Shown here one piece after another: positions 1 to 4,983 of a DNA stretch of 7,767 bases. A program made the position numbers and the translations under genes. The stretch is from an uncultured bacterium (GTDB lineage: Bacteria > Bacillota > Clostridia > Lachnospirales > Lachnospiraceae). The notes under the pieces were generated by a model. That model did no database searches. It saw only the letters and a list, made by a program, of their open reading frames with translations, and was not told the origin of the DNA. The stretch covers positions 1 to 7,767 of the forward strand of contig CAMTZV010000053.1 in the NCBI GenBank assembly GCA_947086625.1, given 5' to 3'. Positions within the stretch are counted from its first letter, which is position 1. Each line of letters opens with the position of its first letter.

Positions 1-31
1 CAGGGCTAAATTATTTATTATATTTATAACT

Positions 32-64
32 AAAAAAGATGCCCTGTACTTCCTACAAGGCATC
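32..64 (-). terminator. Rho-independent terminator of a small leftmost transcript
   Basis: Read on the minus strand, GATGCCTTGTA (64-54) and TACAGGGCATC (48-38) form an 11-bp stem with one G-U pair and a 5-base loop. Six T residues follow directly (37-32), the classical intrinsic terminator layout. It lies downstream of the tiny ORFs at 72-141 and well beyond the spoVAB terminator, so it probably ends a separate short transcript. Confidence 0.8.
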
Positions 65-81
65 ATCTCTTTCATTTTTGT

Positions 82-141
82 CTACCAACAAACAACATAG
101 TAAATCCAATCACAAAAAGCATCCCAGTTAAAACTTCCCAT
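82..141 (-). CDS. Candidate 19-codon hydrophobic peptide, perfect Shine-Dalgarno
   Basis: ATG at 141 is preceded by AAAGGAGGTG (158-149), complementary to the whole anti-Shine-Dalgarno, with about 9 bases between GGAGG and the ATG. The 19-residue product begins MGSFNW and is rich in W, Y, V and C, so it would probably associate with a membrane. A second overlapping reading frame, ATG 122 to TGA 72, encodes 16 residues (MLFVIGFTMLFVGRQK) that look like half a membrane span, but it has no good ribosome site of its own. The signal that something is translated is the ribosome site; which frame is used is not settled. I recognise no family. It could be a small membrane peptide, a type I toxin-like peptide or a leader peptide. 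Bracketing by a candidate promoter and a terminator supports a separate small transcript. Confidence 0.28.
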   Translation of the reverse strand: MGSFNWDAFCDWIYYVVCW

Positions 142-154
142 CTCCCGGCACCTC

Positions 155-178
155 CTTTATTCTTTTATTTGAATAAAG
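155..178. repeat. Inverted repeat abutting the perfect Shine-Dalgarno
   Basis: CTTTATTC (155-162) and GAATAAAG (171-178) are a perfect 8-bp inverted repeat around an 8-base AT-only loop. On the minus strand the second arm contains the AAAG that begins the AAAGGAGGTG ribosome site, so folding would partly cover that site. It is AT-rich and therefore weak; it could be an operator or a translational control hairpin, or chance in AT-rich DNA. Confidence 0.4.
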
Positions 179-245
179 AATAGCCGGAACTTTTCCCGTT
201 TTCCGTCACTAGCCTATCTGACTGTTTTTTGCCCCGAACCGTGAT

Positions 246-280
246 CTCGACATTTTTTCTCCCCGTAATCTGCCTGTCAA
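246..280 (-). promoter_or_regulatory. Candidate promoter with Spo0A-box-like site for the small ORF
   Basis: On the minus strand a perfect TTGACA (280-275) is followed after 17 bases by AAAAAT (257-252, 4 of 6 matches to TATAAT). TGTCGAG (252-246), one base from the Spo0A box TGTCGAA, overlaps the -10 region. The two perfect boxes in the hairpin at 288-307 lie just upstream. The poor -10 next to a good -35 makes this a weak call, but it is correctly placed for the tiny ORFs at 72-141. Confidence 0.3.
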
Positions 281-283
281 CCT

Positions 284-307
284 AAAATTGTCGAAAACAT
301 TCGACAA
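284..307 (-). terminator. Hairpin terminator of the spoVA cluster, built from two Spo0A boxes
   Basis: TTGTCGAA (288-295) and TTCGACAA (300-307) are a perfect 8-bp inverted repeat with a 4-base loop. It begins about 18 bases after the spoVAB stop and is followed on the minus strand by TTTT (287-284), so it can act as a modest intrinsic terminator. Each arm contains a perfect TGTCGAA, the Spo0A binding box, in opposite orientation. The element may therefore be a terminator, a Spo0A operator, or both. Confidence 0.6.
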
Positions 308-325
308 ATATTTTCTTTCCGCATC

Positions 326-745
326 CTACGGCTCCAGTCCGTGAAAGAAGTACCAGAATGACCCTGCCATTTTTCCGAATGCCATCATCGCCATATAGTA
401 TGACATGCCGCTGTCAACTTTTAACCGTCGAAACAGCACCGGAAAGACGGTCAGCACCTCGGCGAGCGCCGCCGACACACAGCCGACAAACATTCCGGCG
501 CACAGGCCCCAGAGCACGACAAACCAGGCGCCGATCCGAAGCGTCAGCCCCGGATACTCCGTGTAAATACCGCCCCAGAGAATGCCGAGTACGATCATCC
601 ACTCATAAAATTTGAGCAGCCGGATTGTGTGGCTGCTCCCGATCATGCGCGGATAGATACCGATCTTCATTAAAAATGCAAATACACCGCCGGAGGTGGC
701 TGCCCCGGCGGTGATCCCAAACAGAAAAAATAATACCCAGATCAT
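326..745 (-). CDS. spoVAB: Stage V sporulation protein AB
   Basis: SpoVAB is a polytopic membrane protein of the forespore SpoVA system, which in Bacillus handles dipicolinic acid (Ca-DPA) traffic across the inner spore membrane. The 139-residue length fits the family. The sequence lines up with remembered Bacillus SpoVAB along its length: a Gly-rich first span with GGVFAFL near residues 19-25, IGIYPRM, the FYEWMIVLGILWGG span, the GLCAGMFVGCVSAALAEVL span and a final GKMAGSFWYFFHG. Four hydrophobic segments are visible. The ATG at 745 overlaps the upstream stop as ATGA (745-742), and AGGAGG lies 7 bases ahead, so translation is coupled to spoVAA. No spoVAC, spoVAD or spoVAE follows; a hairpin terminator and unrelated sequence come next. 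The precise molecular role of SpoVAB is poorly defined even in Bacillus. Confidence 0.9.
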   Translation of the reverse strand: MIWVLFFLFGITAGAATSGGVFAFLMKIGIYPRMIGSSHTIRLLKFYEWMIVLGILWGGIYTEYPGLTLRIGAWFVVLWGLCAGMFVGCVSAALAEVLTVFPVLFRRLKVDSGMSYYMAMMAFGKMAGSFWYFFHGLEP

Positions 746-1080
746 GATTTTGCCTCCTGCTGCTCTTTTTCACGGATGCGTTCAATCGTATCCTCTACAT
801 CCTGCTCGTATTTGCTCATCTCCACCTGCAGCGGTGTCGGATCATTCTCCCGCTTTTTTAAGCTGAAATGATTGAAAAAGATCAGGATTCCCATAGCCAG
901 CCCAACAGAATATCCGATCTCCAAACCGCCAATCGACTCCGGCGCACTCCCGACTACCTGCTCGTATATCTGTTCAAACAGATCGACAATGCCAATATCG
1001 TTATGAAACGCCATGATAGAAAAGCCGGAGCCGAAAAATATCACGATCCCGATGCACACGGCTTCCAGATATTTACGCAT
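742..1080 (-). CDS. spoVAA: Stage V sporulation protein AA, C-terminal membrane half only
   Basis: The 112 residues match the C-terminal half of SpoVAA: a first span at about 6-25, a short exterior segment with FHNDIGIVDLFEQIYE (25-40), a second span carrying GYSVGLAMGILIFFNHF (56-72), then KK..DPTPLQVEM..YEQDVE (75-96), all hallmark positions of the family. Bacillus SpoVAA is about 206 residues, so roughly 90 N-terminal residues, the soluble domain, are missing. In this frame a TGA stands five codons before the ATG, and the sequence upstream encodes a different small protein, so the start is real for this locus. AAAGAGG about 9 bases before ATG 1080 is an adequate ribosome site inside the preceding gene. 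It overlaps that gene by 8 bases and spoVAB by 4, so all three are translationally coupled. It may be a natural short variant or a rearranged gene. Confidence 0.82.
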   Translation of the reverse strand: MRKYLEAVCIGIVIFFGSGFSIMAFHNDIGIVDLFEQIYEQVVGSAPESIGGLEIGYSVGLAMGILIFFNHFSLKKRENDPTPLQVEMSKYEQDVEDTIERIREKEQQEAKS

Positions 1081-1228
1081 GAAACAATGCCTCTTTCAGA
1101 TTGCACACCATTTCTACCCCGCTTTGCAGGTTTTCACCTGAGCGCACACTGATTACATAGCTCACGCCAATCCAAACTGCCACTATGATTACAAGCACCA
1201 AAAACATCCGATAAATAAATTTTGCCAT
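1073..1228 (-). CDS. Small 51-residue single-span membrane protein of the spoVA cluster
   Basis: ATG 1228 is preceded by AAAGGAG with about 9 bases of spacing, and the frame runs 51 codons to TAA at 1073. The product starts MAKFIYRMF, followed by one strong hydrophobic span (about residues 8-27, rich in V, I and L) and a polar tail of about 24 residues with a single Cys (near 42). Positive residues before the span predict N-inside, tail outside. There is no lipobox and no clear signal-peptidase site. The stop overlaps the spoVAA-like start by 8 bases, and a sigma-G-like promoter lies about 55 bases upstream, so it is probably the first gene of a forespore operon. I do not recognise the family. 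It does not resemble the N-terminal domain of SpoVAA, whose place it occupies. Confidence 0.7.
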   Translation of the reverse strand: MAKFIYRMFLVLVIIVAVWIGVSYVISVRSGENLQSGVEMVCNLKEALFHA

Positions 1229-1283
1229 ATCCACTCACTCCTTTTCATAACGACTTAACAATCTTCGCCGTTATCTTTTTCAG

Positions 1284-1313
1284 AGTATGTGAACATGGCA
1301 AAATTTTTATACA
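1284..1313 (-). promoter_or_regulatory. Candidate sigma-G/sigma-F (forespore) promoter of the spoVA cluster
   Basis: On the minus strand TGTATA (1313-1308) and CATACT (1289-1284) are separated by 18 bases. This agrees with the Bacillus sigma-G pattern (TGAATA-like -35, 17-18 bases, CATACTA-like -10). A transcript from here would start about 50 bases ahead of the ATG at 1228. The spoVA operon of Bacillus is known to be driven by sigma-G, so position and pattern agree. A sigma-F reading is less likely because the GG expected before the -10 is absent. Confidence 0.6.
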
Positions 1314-1420
1314 TTTTTGAGCGCATTCATTTCACACGGTTTACAAATTTTCTATCGCTGTGGCCGTCAATCCAGTGTACCGCATGATTTACTGCGCGTT
1401 CCTGAGCCGTGAAAAGCAAC

Positions 1421-2257
1421 CTACAATCTTCTGATTTCTTCCAGTGACAAATCTGTTGCCTTAGCTATTTGATCGTGAGACATATTCATTTTTAAAAGAT
1501 TTCTGGCAATTTCAATGCTTCTTTCACCCTTACCTTCATTCTTCGCCTTCTTCATACCGCTGTCGTAGTCAATCTGTGCCATCTCACGCAAATGGTAAAG
1601 CCGCAGCACTTCTTTGTCATTCGCCAGGAATTCCATTTTCTCATTCGCCTTATAAATCGCTGTGTCCAAATCCATCAACTCCTTTAGCGTATCATCTGAA
1701 ACGTTCTGGTCAAAAAAGGTGAGCCAACGATGAAGGGAATTATTTTTAATGTCCTTATCCGGCAGGGCATTGAACTTCTTCATGTCAATGAAGTGTATTT
1801 CCAGCGCATCCGTCAAAAGACAGTCCCTGTGGGTATCTTCCCAGAGATGGAATACGGTATGGAAATCATCAACCGCCACCGCTTCAAAATTTACGATATT
1901 GATCGCAATCACATTGGACAGCAGACTGTAGTCCTCACCTTTCGCCAGTCCGCCTGCGAACTCCCTGCTCCAGTAGAAAAGGCTTCTTCTGTCCATGTTC
2001 CCATAATCCCGCAGCTGAACTTCAATGTTGATCCTTGTTCCGTCCTCGGCTACTGCACGGATATCAAGGATACTCGTCTTGTCACCGATAATCTCCGCTG
2101 TAAATGTGCGGTGCTCCACAATCTCAATTTTAACAAGCTTCTTATGCTTTGTCTTTGCCAGAATTGCATTCAGCAGAGACAGGAGCTGTTCTTCATCGCC
2201 TTTTTCACCGAAAGTCTTTCCGAAAATAAAATCGTTCAGAGGTTTAAATCTATGCAT
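1421..2257 (-). CDS. Rpn-family recombination-promoting nuclease / PD-(D/E)XK transposase-like protein
   Basis: This 278-residue protein belongs to the Rpn / PD-(D/E)XK nuclease family transposase group (often annotated from TIGR01784 or PF12784). The opening FKPLNDFIFGKTFG (4-17), the ILDIRA segment with Asp65, and the NIEVQL segment with Glu79-x-Gln81 fit the N-terminal nuclease core and its catalytic D...ExQ. The YWSREFAGGLAKGEDY region (95-110), the INIVNF strand (119-124) and a charged C-terminal helix pair ending in a DNA-binding-like segment (about 247-277, DQIAKATDLSLEEIRRL) complete the usual architecture. Length and residues suggest it is intact. ATG 2257 has AGGAG 8 bases ahead. 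Rpn proteins act on DNA and occur in many copies in gut clostridia; whether this one moves DNA or acts in defence cannot be told. It is more AT-rich than the butyrate genes, which suggests acquisition. Confidence 0.88.
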   Translation of the reverse strand: MHRFKPLNDFIFGKTFGEKGDEEQLLSLLNAILAKTKHKKLVKIEIVEHRTFTAEIIGDKTSILDIRAVAEDGTRINIEVQLRDYGNMDRRSLFYWSREFAGGLAKGEDYSLLSNVIAINIVNFEAVAVDDFHTVFHLWEDTHRDCLLTDALEIHFIDMKKFNALPDKDIKNNSLHRWLTFFDQNVSDDTLKELMDLDTAIYKANEKMEFLANDKEVLRLYHLREMAQIDYDSGMKKAKNEGKGERSIEIARNLLKMNMSHDQIAKATDLSLEEIRRL

Positions 2258-2280
2258 TACGATATCTCCTGCCTTTCATT

Positions 2281-2292
2281 ATTATCGTACCA
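2281..2292 (-). promoter_or_regulatory. Candidate extended -10 promoter of the Rpn gene
   Basis: On the minus strand TGGTACGATAAT contains a TG-N-TACGAT extended -10 and an overlapping GATAAT, about 23-35 bases ahead of the start codon. No convincing -35 hexamer is visible at the right distance. The gap to the preceding pseudogene is only 52 bases and shows no hairpin terminator, so readthrough is also possible. Confidence 0.3.
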
Positions 2293-2309
2293 TATGTTTA
2301 CGCATTTTT

Positions 2310-2822
2310 CTATTGCCTTTTTCTGAAATCAGGAAAAACATATCTGGTTCCTCTGGATGCCCCGGTTTTTGCAAGCCATCCTTTCCTGACCATATCGCTG
2401 AGCACCGCCCTCGCCCTTCTCTGCTTGATCGCCAGCAAAGTGCCCGCCTCATCGGATGTAATCTGACCGTTTGTTGAAATATAGCTTATAATCTGCTCCT
2501 GCTGCTCTGTCAGTTTCGCATTTTCCGGCACTTTTCCGGCACACTCCTCCACGTTTCCGGCACTTTCCGGCACTTTTCCGGCACTCTCTGACGCGTTTCC
2601 GGCACTTTCCGGCACTTTCCCGGCACTTTCCGGCACTTTTCCGGCACTCCCCGCCGCGTTTCCGGCACTCTCTGCCGCGTATCCGGCACTTTCCGACACT
2701 TTCCCCGCACTTTTTGCCCGATACAGGTTAATCCGCAGCGCGACCTCCATATCTACAAATTCCGGTTCCCTCAGCTCGTAATTTTTCATTTCCTGCACAA
2801 GCTTCGGGATACCCGTATCGCA
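2310..2822 (-). pseudogene. 5'-truncated AlbA_2/RecG-like ATP-binding transcriptional regulator
   Basis: The open frame begins right after a TGA (2825-2823) and reads TGIPKLVQEMKNYELREPEF, which matches the end of the ATPase-like region of AlbA_2-domain proteins often annotated 'ATP-binding protein' or 'RecG-like helicase'. Those proteins are usually 400-600 residues; here everything before this point is absent. The remainder has FVDMEVALRINLYR, then nine seven-residue repeats of SAGKVPE type, then a winged-helix domain (LTEQQEQIISYISTNG, a recognition helix around KQRRARAVLSDMVRKG, wing RGTRYVF) up to TAG 2310. A GTG (2798) or ATG (2789) could still start a 159-162-residue product, but neither has a strong ribosome site. 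No upstream part of the gene is visible before the etfA terminator, so it looks like a decayed remnant. Confidence 0.75.
2523..2711 (-). repeat. Nine in-frame 21-bp tandem repeats encoding SAGKVPE-type heptads
   Basis: Exactly 189 bases hold nine imperfect 21-bp units, each encoding a heptad that begins Ser-Ala-Gly (once Cys-Ala-Gly), with variants KVSE, YAAE, NAAG, KVPE, NASE and NVEE in the second half. The DNA shows recurring CCGGCACTTT on the plus strand. The unit length is a multiple of three, so copy number can change without a frameshift. The block links the truncated upstream region to the winged helix. Related regulators of this family, from memory, carry comparable low-complexity linkers. 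Confidence 0.92.
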
Positions 2823-2977
2823 TCATGATTTTTTCTTGACATACACGACTTTTACATTTAAGATAACAGATAAAGAAGAAACGAAGTTTACTACCGTACA
2901 GCTTATTGCTCATGCGGTCTGCTCGTTTCTTTTTTGTTCTTACCAGATCATAGAGATACAATTTGCCGTCTTCATCC

Positions 2978-3023
2978 AAAAAAACCGGAACCCTGCAAAG
3001 CATACCGCCCTGCAAGCTTCCGG
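2978..3023 (-). terminator. Strong rho-independent terminator of the butyrate operon
   Basis: Starting 34 bases after the etfA stop, the minus strand folds CCGGAAGCTTGCAGGGC (3023-3007) against GCTTTGCAGGGTTCCGG (3001-2985), with one G-G mismatch and a few G-U pairs around a 5-base loop. Seven T residues follow (2984-2978). Position, stem length and T-tract make it a convincing end for the thl-hbd-bcd-etfB-etfA transcript. The arms also hold near-direct repeats (GCTTGCAGGG and CTTTGCAGGG) owing to the G-U pairing. Confidence 0.88.
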
Positions 3024-3057
3024 CTTTATGTATTACGTTTTTGTTAAAGCGCTGGCA

Positions 3058-4104
3058 TTATTTCTCGGCCTGCGCCTTGATCGCCTCGGTCAAAGCAGGA
3101 ACGATCTTGTTCAGGTCGCCGACGATGCCGTAGTCGGCTACGTCGAAGATCGGAGCGTCCGCATCCTTGTTGATCGCGATGATCAGATCGGACTCCTCCA
3201 TACCTGCCACGTGCTGGATCGCGCCGGAGATACCGATCGCGAAGTAAACGTTCGGGCGAACGGTCTTGCCGGTCTGTCCTACCTGGTAATCCTGAGCCTT
3301 CCAGCCGTTCTCAACAACGGCACGGGAGCAGCTCACCATTCCGCCGAGCGCTGCCGCAAGGTCGTCGAGCAGCTTGAAGTTCTCCTCGCTTCCGACGCCG
3401 CGGCCACCGGATACGAGAATCTTTGCGTCCATGATATTCTGAACCTGTCCGACTGCCTTTACAACCTCCATGATCTCGACATAGCGGTTGTTCTCGGTAA
3501 AGCCGGGGTTATACTCGATGATGTTTGCCTTTGCGCCTGCGATCGGGTCGATCTTCTGCATAACGCCGGGGCGGACCGTCGCCATCTGCGGACGGTTGTC
3601 GGGACATGCGATCGTCGCGATCGTGTTGCCGCCGAATGCCGGACGGGTCATCAGAAGCTGATTGTGCTTCTGCTCGTCCTCTTTTCCGGGAGTCGCTACG
3701 AGCGGGAAATCACCGATCTCAAGAACGGTACAGTCAGCGGTCAGACCGGTCGCCACTCTCGCGGAAACGGTCGGGCCGAGGTCGCGTCCGATCGCGGTTG
3801 CGCCCACGAGCATGATCTCCGGCTTGTACTCGTTGATGACGGAAGCCAGTGCGTGCGCGTAAGGCTCGGTGCGGTATGTCTCAAGCGCGGGATCGTCGAC
3901 GAGGATCACCTTGTCTGCGCCGTACTCCGCGAGCTTATCGCATAATCCCTTGACATTTGATCCGAGCAGAACCGCCGTCACGTCAGTTCCCAGAGCTGCC
4001 GCCAGCTCTTTTCCTTTTCCAAGCAGCTCGAAAGCGATGGAGCTGATCTCATTGTCTACCTGCTGTGCGTAGATATATACGCCCTTATATTCTTCTAAAC
4101 CCAT
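3058..4104 (-). CDS. etfA: Electron transfer flavoprotein alpha subunit (butyrate pathway)
   Basis: EtfA pairs with EtfB to carry electrons to butyryl-CoA dehydrogenase in the cytoplasm. From ATG 4104 the protein is 348 residues, normal for the family. Residues 1 to about 220 are the ETF-type alpha/beta domain (KGVYIYAQQ; VGATAIGRDLGP near 99-110). The C-terminal FAD domain shows SGGRG (232-236), SRAVVE (260-265), GQTGKTV (276-282), the signature GISGAIQH (291-298) and INKDADAP near 311-318. The frame is open five codons further, to a GTG at 4119, but that GTG lies inside the ribosome site (AAAGGTGGTGA), so ATG 4104 is the better start. It is the last gene of the operon: 21 bases separate it from etfB, and the terminator lies just downstream. 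Linkage to bcd supports the bifurcating type that reduces ferredoxin with NADH, an inference from context. Confidence 0.96.
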   Translation of the reverse strand: MGLEEYKGVYIYAQQVDNEISSIAFELLGKGKELAAALGTDVTAVLLGSNVKGLCDKLAEYGADKVILVDDPALETYRTEPYAHALASVINEYKPEIMLVGATAIGRDLGPTVSARVATGLTADCTVLEIGDFPLVATPGKEDEQKHNQLLMTRPAFGGNTIATIACPDNRPQMATVRPGVMQKIDPIAGAKANIIEYNPGFTENNRYVEIMEVVKAVGQVQNIMDAKILVSGGRGVGSEENFKLLDDLAAALGGMVSCSRAVVENGWKAQDYQVGQTGKTVRPNVYFAIGISGAIQHVAGMEESDLIIAINKDADAPIFDVADYGIVGDLNKIVPALTEAIKAQAEK

Positions 4105-4125
4105 TTTAAATGTCACCACCTTTTA

Positions 4126-4911
4126 TTAGATAACGTGTTTCTCGGTTAATTTGCTCATGATATAGTTTACGGACTCGGTCGCGTCAAGATTTACCTTCTC
4201 GCCTGCGCCTTTGCGCACCTTATCGGAAGCCTTTGCGATCTTGGTCGGGGAACCCTTCAGACCGATGTTTGCATCGTCGAGATCCTTTAAGTCCGCTCTG
4301 CCCCATACGGTAACCTCTTTCTCATCGTATGCGTCAAAGATACCGCCCGGGGTCATGTATCTGGGTGTGTTCAGCTCGGACAATGCGGTGATGAGGCACG
4401 GCATCTTTGTCTTGAGCATGTGGTATCTGTCCTCGTACTGGCGCTTTACGATCACGTTCTCGCCGTCGATCTTGATATCCGCTGCATAAGAGATCACGGG
4501 AAGCCCTAAATGCTCTGCGATCTGCGGGCCAACCTGTGCGGTATCGCCGTCGATTGCCTGGCGTCCGGTGATAACCAGATCGTAATCGATGTTGCGGAGC
4601 GCGCCAGCGATCGTGGAAGAGGTCGCCCATGTGTCAGCGCCGCCCAGTACGCGGTCGGTTACAAGGATCGCCTTGTCAGCGCCCATTGCCATTGCCTCGC
4701 GAAGCACGTCGTCCGCCTTGGGAAGTCCCATGGTGAGCACCGTAACCTCTGCGCCGGTCTCCTCTTTGATCCGAAGTGCCGCCTCTAATCCGGCCTTGTC
4801 GTCCGGATTCATGATTGCAAGCATAGCTGCTCTATCAAGTGTTCCGTCAGGGTTGAACTTTACGCCGCCCTTGGTATCCGGAACCTGTTTAATACATACT
4901 ACGATTTTCAT
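4126..4911 (-). CDS. etfB: Electron transfer flavoprotein beta subunit (butyrate pathway)
   Basis: EtfB forms the EtfAB heterodimer that accepts electrons from NADH and, with Bcd, couples crotonyl-CoA reduction to ferredoxin reduction in butyrate producers. From ATG 4911 the product is 261 residues, typical of the family. It begins MKIVVCIKQVPDT (KQVPDT 8-13), continues with VTVLTMGLPKADDVLREAMAMGADKA (57-81) and GRQAIDGDTAQVGP (117-130), and has the ETF-beta signature region about 153-175 (KRQYEDRYHMLKTKMPCLIT). The frame stays open 19 codons further upstream, but those residues are lysine/arginine-rich, not conserved, and overlie the intergenic hairpin. AAGGAG (4927-4922) about 10 bases before ATG 4911 fixes the start. 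It ends in tandem TAA TAA just before the etfA ribosome site. Confidence 0.96.
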   Translation of the reverse strand: MKIVVCIKQVPDTKGGVKFNPDGTLDRAAMLAIMNPDDKAGLEAALRIKEETGAEVTVLTMGLPKADDVLREAMAMGADKAILVTDRVLGGADTWATSSTIAGALRNIDYDLVITGRQAIDGDTAQVGPQIAEHLGLPVISYAADIKIDGENVIVKRQYEDRYHMLKTKMPCLITALSELNTPRYMTPGGIFDAYDEKEVTVWGRADLKDLDDANIGLKGSPTKIAKASDKVRKGAGEKVNLDATESVNYIMSKLTEKHVI

Positions 4912-4943
4912 GTATCTTTTTCTCCTTATATTTATTTTCTTAC

Positions 4944-4972
4944 GCGGACTGGCAGAAAACCCGCCCATCCGC
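4944..4972 (-). ncRNA. Intergenic hairpin between bcd and etfB
   Basis: In the 72-base gap the minus strand folds GCGGATGGGCGG against CTGCCAGTCCGC around GTTTT, giving 11 pairs with one G-A mismatch and two G-U pairs. No T-run follows directly, so it is unlikely to stop transcription. It could protect mRNA ends, guide processing or tune the etfB/bcd ratio. CCGCGATCC, shared with the other gaps, lies beside it (4983-4975, minus strand), directly after the bcd stop. Confidence 0.5.
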
Positions 4973-4983
4973 TGGGATCGCGG

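Noticed and set aside
1730..2326. A 198-codon open frame on the plus strand opposite the Rpn gene
   Set aside because: The minus-strand Rpn protein has clear family motifs across the same interval; the plus-strand product has no recognisable domain and no good ribosome site.
2510..2710. Repeat-rich open frame encoding RKVPE/KCRKVPE-type units on the minus strand
   Set aside because: It is the alternative frame of the 21-bp repeats; the frame continuing into the winged-helix domain is the meaningful one.
2523..2711. CRISPR array
   Set aside because: Units are contiguous 21-bp copies without unique spacers and encode protein heptads, so this is a coding tandem repeat.
2835..2863. TTGACA followed after 17 bases by TAAGAT on the plus strand, a promoter-like pair
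   Set aside because: The -10 matches only 4 of 6 and no plus-strand gene follows; it would transcribe antisense to etfA. Kept only as a remark.
2836..3945. A 369-codon open frame on the plus strand
   Set aside because: It lies almost wholly antisense to etfA, whose identity is certain, and reads as low-sense Arg/Val/Leu/Asp-rich sequence typical of the reverse frame of a GC-biased, highly expressed gene.
4105..4119. GTG start for EtfA five codons upstream
   Set aside because: That GTG is part of the ribosome site AAAGGTGGTGA serving ATG 4104.
4912..4968. N-terminal extension of EtfB by 19 residues
   Set aside because: The extension covers the intergenic hairpin, is basic and not family-like, and AAGGAG sits correctly ahead of ATG 4911, where the conserved MKIVVCIKQVPDT starts.
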